In this document: positions 8,018-14,936 of the stretch, in pieces
Layout: every line of letters begins with the position of its first letter
Numbering within the stretch: position 1 is the stretch's first letter
Source: a virus
Length of the DNA stretch: 56,244 nucleotides
Direction: 5' to 3' (one strand)
Virus record (IMG/VR): IMGVR_UViG_3300030419_002488
Location: 1-56,244 of that record
Notes under the pieces: generated by a model
What the model was told of the DNA's origin: nothing
Seen by the model: the letters and a program-made list of their open reading frames with translations, nothing else
Database searches by the model: none
Made by a program: the position numbers and the translations under genes

Positions 8018-8502
8018 CAAAAATAGAAACACCAGAATTTCAGGGAACACATCTTTGGGATAGATTATGTTGGGCGAAAGAAAAGCTAGAAGGTAAACAA
8101 TCTGATTATCGTGTGGTATGGGAAGACCCTGATAATTTAGATGAGTGTGCAAAGATAACTATACCTGACCCTAACTGGATGGCTTGTGCATTACAGGGTG
8201 GCATATTACCACCAGTTGAAGTCTACTGGGCATTACAGGAAGATGAAGCTAAACCTGATTTTAAGAAACACACAAGAGGTTATTTACTGCATAATACAAA
8301 ACCGATTGATGCGATGACAGAAGAACAGGCAATAGAATATTTAATTATGAAGGATATACCACAAAGAGTGTGGAGAGATTATGAGAAAGCCAATAGACCT
8401 AGATTGGTTATCTGTAAAAAGGATCAGCTTCCAAGTACAAGAGTTTGGAGAAATGCTTGGAAGATTGATGAAGAAGTAAATAAACTTGAAGAAGTAGCCT
8501 AA
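8014..8502 (+). CDS. Putative tail fibre assembly / accessory protein
   Basis: A 162-aa, Trp-rich and soluble protein placed between fibre-tip genes. The C-terminal part contains LPSTRVWRNAWKID, which closely resembles VPSDRHFRNAWTLN at the N-terminus of the next gene, a motif common in small proteins coupled to fibre genes. The middle (DNLDECAKITIPDPNWMACA) is unassigned. The position among fibre genes and the small size suggest an assembly chaperone. The function is inferred and not shown. Confidence 0.55.
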   Translation: MTKIETPEFQGTHLWDRLCWAKEKLEGKQSDYRVVWEDPDNLDECAKITIPDPNWMACALQGGILPPVEVYWALQEDEAKPDFKKHTRGYLLHNTKPIDAMTEEQAIEYLIMKDIPQRVWRDYEKANRPRLVICKKDQLPSTRVWRNAWKIDEEVNKLEEVA

Positions 8503-8515
8503 AAGGAGATTAACT

Positions 8516-8887
8516 ATGGCAACAACAATGATAATGGATAAAGATGGAAAAAGTATCGATGCTTCTACAGCAACTGTTCCATCTGACCGACATTTTAGAA
8601 ATGCTTGGACACTTAATGGTAAGGTTATATCTGAAGATATGACTGAAGCTAAAAAGATTTTCCAAGATAAAATCAGAGAAGTAAGGAAACCTTTACTTGA
8701 AGAACAAGATGCTTTGTTTATGAAAGCATTGGAAGATGATGATTCATCTGCTCAATCTACAATTAAGACAAAGAAGAAAGCACTAAGAGATGCACCTGCT
8801 GCAAAGGCAATATCAGATGCAGACACTATTGCTAAACTTAAAGCATCTTGGGATTCAACTAATCTAGGCACAAGTCCTTACATATAG
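8516..8887 (+). CDS. Tail fibre assembly chaperone-like protein
   Basis: A 123-aa protein. After VPSDRHFRNAWTLNG comes a charged helix (AKKIFQDKIREVRKPLLEEQ) and then KKKALRDAPAAKAISDADT. This order (PSDR-x-FRNAW, a helix with R-x3-P-L, then Q/KxALRDxP) is the pattern of small tail-assembly proteins found beside fibre genes in many phages. AAGGAG lies 8 bases before the ATG. Likely helps fold or attach the fibre-tip proteins. Confidence 0.65.
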   Translation: MATTMIMDKDGKSIDASTATVPSDRHFRNAWTLNGKVISEDMTEAKKIFQDKIREVRKPLLEEQDALFMKALEDDDSSAQSTIKTKKKALRDAPAAKAISDADTIAKLKASWDSTNLGTSPYI

Positions 8888-8896
8888 GAGTAATAG

Positions 8897-9298
8897 ATGG
8901 CTTTAACTCAAGTTATAGGGTCGGGTATTGGGTCTATAGGAGCAACCACTGTAACTGGTGAAGGAACTGCTACGACTAGCCTACAACAAGGTTTAGCAAA
9001 AGCATGGATTAATTTAGATGGCACAGGAACTATTGGCACAAACGACAGTCTTAATACTGGGTCTATTACAGATAATGGAACAGGAGATTATTCAATAACT
9101 ATAACAAATGATATGAATAATGCTAATTATTCCCACACACATGGGGATTATACTTCTGATAGAAATGATGTTCAGGTTTCAGGAAGTGCAGGTAATGCAC
9201 CTGCTGCAGGTTCTATAAGAATACAGTGTGTTCAAACAGGAAATAGTCCAGATGATGCAGACCAAGCCTGTGTTACAATTCACGGAGATTTAGCGTAA
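8897..9298 (+). CDS. GDLA-family fibre-tip protein 4
   Basis: A 133-aa paralogue with the canonical pattern: TTSLQQGLAKAWINLDGTGT, then DSLNTGSITDNGTGDYSITI, then NDMNNANYS, ending VTIHGDLA. It is the closest to the consensus domain seen at the ends of marine phage fibres. GGAG lies 8 bases before the ATG. It overlaps the next gene by TAATG. Confidence 0.75.
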   Translation: MALTQVIGSGIGSIGATTVTGEGTATTSLQQGLAKAWINLDGTGTIGTNDSLNTGSITDNGTGDYSITITNDMNNANYSHTHGDYTSDRNDVQVSGSAGNAPAAGSIRIQCVQTGNSPDDADQACVTIHGDLA

Positions 9299-9759
9299 TG
9301 CCATATATAGGAAAAAGTCCAAGCAGAGGTGTAAGAAACAGATTCGTATACCAAGCAACAGAAGGGCAAACAACATTCAGTGGTAGTGATGCTAACTCAT
9401 TAACACTTAGTTATACAGACACTTTATATATGGATGTATATCAGAATGGAGTTTTGTTAAAAGCAGGAACAGATTACACTGCAACAAGTGGAACATCCGT
9501 AGTATTAGTTCAAGGTGCAAGTTTAAATGACCACGTAGAAATGATAACCTACGATGTATTTTCTGTTAATGAAACTTATACTAAAACAGAATCAGATGAC
9601 AGGTATCCATTCTTGGGAAACAACAGTATTATAAGAACAAATGGTAACACCATAAGTGCAGACATAACAATTAGTTCAAGCACCAATGGATTATCAGCAG
9701 GTCCTATTACACAGGATAATGCTACTGTTACTGTTAATGGTTATTGGAGTATTGTATGA
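9298..9759 (+). CDS. Second tail fibre anchor-domain protein
   Basis: A 153-aa protein with the T7 gp17-type N-terminal pattern: MPYIGKSPSRGVRNRFVYQA, then LYMDVYQNGVLLKAGTDYTA and an SLNDHVEMITYDVF segment. An ETYTKTESDDRYPFLGN stretch follows, a hinge commonly seen after such anchors. The C-terminus is short and Thr/Asn-rich. Together with 6302-6754 it splits the fibre block into two sub-blocks, each an anchor followed by GDLA-type proteins. Confidence 0.72.
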   Translation: MPYIGKSPSRGVRNRFVYQATEGQTTFSGSDANSLTLSYTDTLYMDVYQNGVLLKAGTDYTATSGTSVVLVQGASLNDHVEMITYDVFSVNETYTKTESDDRYPFLGNNSIIRTNGNTISADITISSSTNGLSAGPITQDNATVTVNGYWSIV

Positions 9760-10166
9760 CAAGTCAATTAAATGTAGATAACATTGTAGATAAAGCAGGT
9801 TCAGGTGGCACGAATGTTAAGATAGGTAACACTTCTACTTATGTAGGTGAAAATAGTGGTATAACACGAAATACTGTTCAATGTGTAGCTAAAATATGGA
9901 GAAAATTTCAATCAGATGCAAGTTCTTATGATTCAATCGGTATATCATCAGGCACTGATAATAGCACAGGTAATTATACTCATACTTTTTCTAGTAATAT
10001 GAACGCAATTCATTATTCAAATACTTTAGGGAATAACACAAGTGGAAACTATATAATTACAGGGCATACAGTAGCGACAAGTTATTTTACAACTAAATCA
10101 ATGAGTGATAGCACATCGGCTCATGATGATGATGGTGCATTAACATTACATGGAGACCTAGCATAA
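9756..10166 (+). CDS. GDLA-family fibre-tip protein 5
   Basis: A 136-aa paralogue. It starts MTSQLNVDNIVDKAGSGGTN in an ATGA overlap with the anchor gene. An ATG twelve bases upstream is in frame, but the coupled start is preferred. The core is RNTVQCVAKIWRKFQ, so the QQGLAK motif is degenerate, then DNSTGNYTHTF and NMNAIHYS. The end is LTLHGDLA. Confidence 0.7.
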   Translation: MTSQLNVDNIVDKAGSGGTNVKIGNTSTYVGENSGITRNTVQCVAKIWRKFQSDASSYDSIGISSGTDNSTGNYTHTFSSNMNAIHYSNTLGNNTSGNYIITGHTVATSYFTTKSMSDSTSAHDDDGALTLHGDLA

Positions 10167-10591
10167 TGGGTAGTCAATTAAAAGTAGATACAATTACAGG
10201 TGTAACCACAGCAGGTAGTGTAGCAGTTACAGGTGAGGGAAACTCAACGACAACCAATCTCCAACAGGGATTAGCAAAGTGTTGGGTGAAACTTGATGGT
10301 ACAGCTTTATCAGGAACTGGTAGTACAGGGGTAGGTGATTCTTTTAACTTAACAAGTACAACAGATAATGGTTCTGGAAATTACACAATTACTATGAATA
10401 ATGATATGAGTAGTGCTAACTATTCAACAACAGCTTCCCCTAATGCTGACCTTACCAGTAGTGGTTATGGACTTTATGGTGGAACGAACAATAGCCATGC
10501 AGCAGGAAGTTTTGTTCTTATATCAAAACGAACTGATACTCCTACTGACAGTAATTATTTTGGAGCTACAGCACATGGAGATTTAGCATAA
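10166..10591 (+). CDS. GDLA-family fibre-tip protein 6
   Basis: A 141-aa paralogue with a near copy of the N-terminus of member 2: LKVDTITGVTTAGSVAVTGE, then TTTNLQQGLAKCWVKLDG. It continues with TDNGSGNYTITMNNDMSSAN and ends ATAHGDLA. TAATG overlaps occur on both sides. The pairing with member 2 suggests duplication of a whole cassette, with later change of the distal parts. Confidence 0.74.
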   Translation: MGSQLKVDTITGVTTAGSVAVTGEGNSTTTNLQQGLAKCWVKLDGTALSGTGSTGVGDSFNLTSTTDNGSGNYTITMNNDMSSANYSTTASPNADLTSSGYGLYGGTNNSHAAGSFVLISKRTDTPTDSNYFGATAHGDLA

Positions 10592-10977
10592 TGGCAAGTA
10601 TATTAAGAGTAGACACATTAACAGATGCAAGTAGTAATAATTCAATAGGCATGAGTTATGTTGCAGAAGGTTCAGCTAAATCATGGGCGAATTTAAATGG
10701 AACAAGCACAATAGCTTTAAGAGATAGTTTTAATGTAAGTTCAATAGCAGACGATGGAACAGGGGATTATGATTTTACATATACAAGTAATTTTGGGAAT
10801 GTAAATTATTCTATTTCATCGCATGGTAGTTTTACAAGTACAGGAGCATGGCCCACTTTAAATTCCGCAGAAGAAGTGCCTGCTACAACTTTTCATAATT
10901 ATAAAATGGTTGATAGAACTGGCTCTGCACAAGATGCAACCTACGCTTACTATTCAGCACATGGAGATTTAGCATGA
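10591..10977 (+). CDS. GDLA-family fibre-tip protein 7
   Basis: A 128-aa paralogue, the shortest. The N-terminus LRVDTLTDASS is followed by EGSAKSWANLNGTSTIALRD, then SFNVSSIADDGTGDYDFTYT and an NVNYSI segment, ending YYSAHGDLA. It overlaps the following larger fibre gene by ATGA. Confidence 0.74.
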   Translation: MASILRVDTLTDASSNNSIGMSYVAEGSAKSWANLNGTSTIALRDSFNVSSIADDGTGDYDFTYTSNFGNVNYSISSHGSFTSTGAWPTLNSAEEVPATTFHNYKMVDRTGSAQDATYAYYSAHGDLA

Positions 10978-12074
10978 GTAAAGCAGCAGAATTAGCCAAG
11001 ATGGGTGAAGTCTTAACCAACAATCAAGTTGGTGGGCGAAGAAATATGCTTATTAATGGTGCTATGAATGTAGCACAAAGAAGCACAAGTGAAACTGGAT
11101 TAGGTGCAAGTGCAGGATATTTTACATTAGATAGATGGAAAATGGATTTTAATGCTACAGCAGGTCGCTTAACAATGTCACAAACTGCTGATGGTCCTAG
11201 TGGTTTTGCTAATTGTCTAAAATTAGATTGTACTACAGCAGATACTTCTATTGCAGCAGGTGAATACATTATGTTAGAGCAAAGACTTGAAGGACAAGAT
11301 GTTCAAGGTATCTGCAAAGGAACAGCAGATGCAAAACCTGTAACTGTTAGTTTTTATGTAAAAGCTAATGGGTCTTTTACTTTTGGTCTTGAACTTTCTG
11401 ATAACGATAATACTAGACAAATAACTAAACTTTTTGCCACAACTACAAGTTGGGTTAGACACGAAATTACTTTTCCTGCTGATACAACAGGAGCATTTGA
11501 TGATGATAATGCTCGTAGTTTACTCGCTACTTTTTGGTTACACGCAGGTTCAACATATTCAGGTGGTACATTAAATTCATCTTCATGGGCAAGTAGAACT
11601 CATGCTAATCGTGCTGCAGGAATTGGTAGCTTTTTTTCTAGCACCGACAATGAATTTTATATTACTGGAGTGCAAATGGAAATTGGTTCTACTGCCACAC
11701 CATTTGAACATAGGTCATATGGAGATGAGTTAGCTTTGTGCCAAAGATATTTTTATAGATGGGAATCAAGTTCTACTTATGCAGGAGTTGGTGTTGGTCG
11801 TGCTTATGATACAAGTAATTCAGTTGCTATGATAAATACTCCTTGTGCTATGAGAGCCAATGCTACTGTTAGTGTATCTGCTGTAGGCGATTTTGCTGTA
11901 GCAGGTATTGGTGGTACTCCTTCTTCAATTAGCAATGGCGAAAGAACAACAGATTTTAGAAGTTATAAATTAACAATTAATCAGGGTTCTACTCCTTTTA
12001 CATCAGGTACAATTTACCAATTAGAGTCTGATAATCAGGCAAACGCAAAGATTAATTTTGATTCGGAGTTATAA
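10974..12074 (+). CDS. Tail fibre / receptor-binding protein with carbohydrate-binding-like domain
   Basis: A 366-aa protein. The N-terminus has GGRRNMLINGAMNVAQRSTS, then YFTLDRWKMDF. This NxxINGxxxxxQR...DRW pattern marks the jelly-roll carbohydrate-binding domains of phage fibres and spikes. The domain ends with FYITGVQMEIGSTATPFEHR (about residues 228-247). The C-terminal 115 residues (after LALCQRYFYRW) form a further beta domain, probably the tip. It is the last and largest gene of the fibre-tip block. Confidence 0.8.
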   Translation: MSKAAELAKMGEVLTNNQVGGRRNMLINGAMNVAQRSTSETGLGASAGYFTLDRWKMDFNATAGRLTMSQTADGPSGFANCLKLDCTTADTSIAAGEYIMLEQRLEGQDVQGICKGTADAKPVTVSFYVKANGSFTFGLELSDNDNTRQITKLFATTTSWVRHEITFPADTTGAFDDDNARSLLATFWLHAGSTYSGGTLNSSSWASRTHANRAAGIGSFFSSTDNEFYITGVQMEIGSTATPFEHRSYGDELALCQRYFYRWESSSTYAGVGVGRAYDTSNSVAMINTPCAMRANATVSVSAVGDFAVAGIGGTPSSISNGERTTDFRSYKLTINQGSTPFTSGTIYQLESDNQANAKINFDSEL

Positions 12075-12248
12075 ATGAATATTACATCAGCACAATATTT
12101 TAAAAGACAAGATGGAAGTAATGGAAGTATTATGGCTACAATAGATGGTGAGGTTATGTCTGTTCCAATAGCTGAAGATAATAGACATTACATTGAAATA
12201 AAAAAACAAGTAGACGCAGGAACACTGACCATCAAGGATGCCGACTAA
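12075..12248 (+). CDS. Small fibre-associated protein, unknown
   Basis: A 57-aa protein whose ATG begins at the base after the previous stop. It contains GSIMATIDGEVMSVPIAEDN and ends LTIKDAD. Small proteins with the same layout (IMATIDG, VP, then a short helix and L-T-I-x-x-A-D) follow fibre genes in many marine phages. Role unknown, probably fibre assembly. Confidence 0.65.
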   Translation: MNITSAQYFKRQDGSNGSIMATIDGEVMSVPIAEDNRHYIEIKKQVDAGTLTIKDAD

Positions 12249-12250
12249 AG

Positions 12251-12484
12251 ATGGAAATAGATGCCATGCTATTTTGGAACATTATCTTAACAATGGTTGT
12301 TGTTCCATTTGGTTGGGCGTTCAACAAGATGTTTCAAGAAGTTAAACGTTTACAAATATTGTTAAACAAGACTCGTGAAGAATATGCACGTAAAGACGAT
12401 GTAAAAGAAGATATGCACGATTTGATGGATGCAATAAAAAGACTAGAAGATAAATTAGATAAAATATTGATTGGAGCTAAATAG
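12251..12484 (+). CDS. Membrane protein with coiled coil, holin- or spanin-like
   Basis: A 77-aa protein. One membrane segment (about residues 5-24, LFWNIILTMVVVPFGWAF) is followed by a charged coiled coil (residues 28-74) containing KTREEYARKDDVKEDMHDLM. This layout (N-terminal anchor, long helical tail) occurs in small phage membrane proteins linked with lysis or DNA entry. A second holin candidate lies at 54524-54916. TAATG-type overlap with the next gene, which starts at GTG. Confidence 0.6.
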   Translation: MEIDAMLFWNIILTMVVVPFGWAFNKMFQEVKRLQILLNKTREEYARKDDVKEDMHDLMDAIKRLEDKLDKILIGAK

Positions 12485-13821
12485 TGGCTACTATAACAAC
12501 TGACGACCAACTAACAGAAGAAATAGGTAAACTTGCAGGGGGTGAACAAGGAGTAATGCCTAAAGTTGAATCTATTTCACCTACAATTAAACCTGAAGAA
12601 ATTCAAGCAAAAGAACCATCACAAGTTCAAGGAACAATAACAACGCAAGGATCATTACCTGTAGTTGCACCAACAATAACTAGACCTGTTGCGACAGAGG
12701 GGATTGGACAAATTGCAGGAGTTGAAAGAAACGTTCCTAGTTTAACACAGACTACTGCTCCAGAAATAACAGACCCAAAAGGTGTTATATCAGATATTCC
12801 ACAAGGCACAGTAAGTGACAAAGCTGTTGTAGATCCCGCACAAGCAGAATTAGACCAAAGAGCAACAGTAAAATTTCAGTTGGGGGAGTTGTTTACTTCT
12901 ATTAAAGAAGGTGAAGAATTACCTGCGTGGGCATCTCCTGCTGTACGAAAAGTATCATCAATTATGCAAGCAAGAGGGTTGGGTGCATCTAGTATGGCTT
13001 CTGCAGCCATTACTCAAGCACTTATGGAATCAGGTATTCCTATTGCAACCCAAGATGCAAATAAATACGCCACAATCCAATTACAAAATTTAAATAACAA
13101 ACAACAAGCAACCCTAACTAACGCCGCTACTTATGCAGCAATGGATAAAGCAAATTTGTCAGCACGACTTCAAGGAGCAGTTACAAACGCACAAACTTTA
13201 CTATCTGTAGATACTGCTAATTTATCTGCCAGACAAAAAACTAACGAATTAAATTATAGTGCATTAACTCAAGCACTATTTAAAGATAGTGCTGAAGAAA
13301 ATGCTCGAAGAGAATTTAATGCAAAAAATGAAGCTCAAGTTCAAGAGTTTTTTTCAGAATTAGGTTCACAAGTTGAAACAGCCAACGCTAACAGACAAGT
13401 TGCTACATCTCAATTTAATGTAAACCAAGCAGATGCGATGGCTCAATATAATTCGTCTATGAGAGATGCACGAGAAAAATTTAATGCTAACATGGGGTTT
13501 GCAATAGATCAGTCAAACGTGCAGTGGAGAAGACAAATTAACACTGCTGATACGGCATTACAAAATGAAACAAATAGAATTAACGTTCAAAATCAACTTA
13601 ACGTTACACAAACTGCTTTGAATACTTTGTGGCAAAAATACAGAGACAATGCAAGTTGGAATTTTACAAAGTCAGAATCTAATTTGCAAAGACAACACGA
13701 AATAGGTCTTATGGCAATGGAGTTTGCAAACAGCAGAGAAGTTTACGATAAAGAGCAGAAAGACAGTATTGGTTTAGGGGTTGGAAATTGGTTAGCAACT
13801 TGGGCTGCAAACGCATTTTAA
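12484..13821 (+). CDS. Internal virion / ejection-type protein
   Basis: A 445-aa protein with a GTG start overlapping the previous stop. Residues 1-115 are Thr/Pro/Gln-rich and low complexity. The remainder is almost all helix, with ASPAVRKVSSIMQARGLGAS and long Asn/Gln/Ala-rich coiled coils that have repeated T/S-A-N-x-L-S-A-R motifs. Long Gln/Ala helices before the large virion proteins fit a podovirus internal core (ejection) protein. No enzymatic motif. Confidence 0.6.
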   Translation: MATITTDDQLTEEIGKLAGGEQGVMPKVESISPTIKPEEIQAKEPSQVQGTITTQGSLPVVAPTITRPVATEGIGQIAGVERNVPSLTQTTAPEITDPKGVISDIPQGTVSDKAVVDPAQAELDQRATVKFQLGELFTSIKEGEELPAWASPAVRKVSSIMQARGLGASSMASAAITQALMESGIPIATQDANKYATIQLQNLNNKQQATLTNAATYAAMDKANLSARLQGAVTNAQTLLSVDTANLSARQKTNELNYSALTQALFKDSAEENARREFNAKNEAQVQEFFSELGSQVETANANRQVATSQFNVNQADAMAQYNSSMRDAREKFNANMGFAIDQSNVQWRRQINTADTALQNETNRINVQNQLNVTQTALNTLWQKYRDNASWNFTKSESNLQRQHEIGLMAMEFANSREVYDKEQKDSIGLGVGNWLATWAANAF

Positions 13822-13836
13822 TAAAGGAATAAGAAT

Positions 13837-14331
13837 ATGAATCTTTGGGATACATTAATTTCGTGGGTTGATCCTATAGCAGAAGCAATAGGGTATGAAG
13901 ACACCGTTGATATAGGAGCAGGTCTAACTACGGCAGGTGATTATCTAACATCAGATGTGCTTGGTTTTATAAAAAAAGGTGCAACTGCATATTCTGTTTT
14001 AAGTGGGGCGGACAGTCCTAAAGGTTACAAAAAAATGCCTACAATAGAAGGTGCAAGCCACAAAAAAATTCGACCTTTAAATCAATTAACTAGAGGGGGA
14101 ACTAGAACTTCTTTTCAAACATCCCAAGCAACTGGAAACCCTACTTATGCAAATCCTGATGTTCAATCAGCTTTTGCAAATTTAACAGCAACAGGTAAAA
14201 ATGTACAAATGAACAACTTATTAAGTCAGTTTGCTGTATCCCCAAATATAAGAGGTGGAGGACAAACTGTTGGAATTGGGTCTACAAACGTAAAGGGTAT
14301 AACTAAAAGACCAGTAGCGTCAACAAAATAG
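13837..14331 (+). CDS. Hypothetical virion-associated protein
   Basis: A 164-aa protein with a short hydrophobic helical start (WDTLISWVDPIAEAIGYEDT) followed by a Gly/Thr/Asn-rich tail that is probably disordered. AAGGAA lies before the ATG. It is in the internal virion gene block. No family recognised. It may be a small ejected or core-associated protein. Confidence 0.6.
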   Translation: MNLWDTLISWVDPIAEAIGYEDTVDIGAGLTTAGDYLTSDVLGFIKKGATAYSVLSGADSPKGYKKMPTIEGASHKKIRPLNQLTRGGTRTSFQTSQATGNPTYANPDVQSAFANLTATGKNVQMNNLLSQFAVSPNIRGGGQTVGIGSTNVKGITKRPVASTK

Positions 14332-14339
14332 GGTATGGT

Positions 14340-14936
14340 ATGGCAGAAGAAATAGAAATAGAAATGGAAGAACAAGATGTGCCAGTTGGTTCTATTGAAG
14401 CAAAAGATGATTTTGCTGTAGCACCTCCCGGACATTCCTTAACACAAGATAATTCTAAATGGGCGTGGGGAAAACCTCCACAAGATGTTGACCCAGAGGT
14501 AGTCTTAGAAAAAGCCATACGGGGATTAAAAAACAAAAAAACTCAACAAGAAATGCAAAAATTACTTTTTGCGGGAGTGTCTGTTGAAACAATGGTAGAA
14601 GGGTATATACTTCAAGGATTTCACGAAGGTAAGTTTACCCCAGATGTAGGGCTACTTATAAAAGCTCCTTTAGCAATAGTTATTGCTGACATGGCTGAAC
14701 GAAATTCTATACCTTATCGTATGTTTGAAAACAACGATGCAGGGCAAGAAGGTGTTATGGATGATAAGACATTTTTTAGAATGATTAAAACAAATAACCC
14801 ACGTATGTTCGAGTACATAAGAGAAAGTGTTAATCAGGCAATACGACAAGGAAATGAACCTTTACCAGAAGAGACTGAAGAAAACTTTTTAAACATGAAC
14901 CCACCAACAGAAGAAACAGAGGAAGAAAAGATATGA
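14340..14936 (+). CDS. Virion structural protein of a type shared with cyanophages
   Basis: A 198-aa acidic protein. The stretch PPGHSLTQDNSKWAWGKPPQ followed by DVDPEVVLEKAI is a signature I recall from a virion protein family of marine T4-like and podo-phages. Then come FAGVSVETMVEGYILQGFHE and GKFTPDVGLLIKAPLAIVIA. The C-terminus is very acidic (EETEENFLN, EETEEEKI). Its stop overlaps the start of the next gene. Role in the particle unknown. Confidence 0.65.
   Translation: MAEEIEIEMEEQDVPVGSIEAKDDFAVAPPGHSLTQDNSKWAWGKPPQDVDPEVVLEKAIRGLKNKKTQQEMQKLLFAGVSVETMVEGYILQGFHEGKFTPDVGLLIKAPLAIVIADMAERNSIPYRMFENNDAGQEGVMDDKTFFRMIKTNNPRMFEYIRESVNQAIRQGNEPLPEETEENFLNMNPPTEETEEEKI

Noticed and set aside
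6751-10977. Diversity-generating retroelement acting on the fibre array
   Set aside because: No reverse transcriptase, template repeat or adenine-biased variable repeat was found. Tandem paralogy explains the data.
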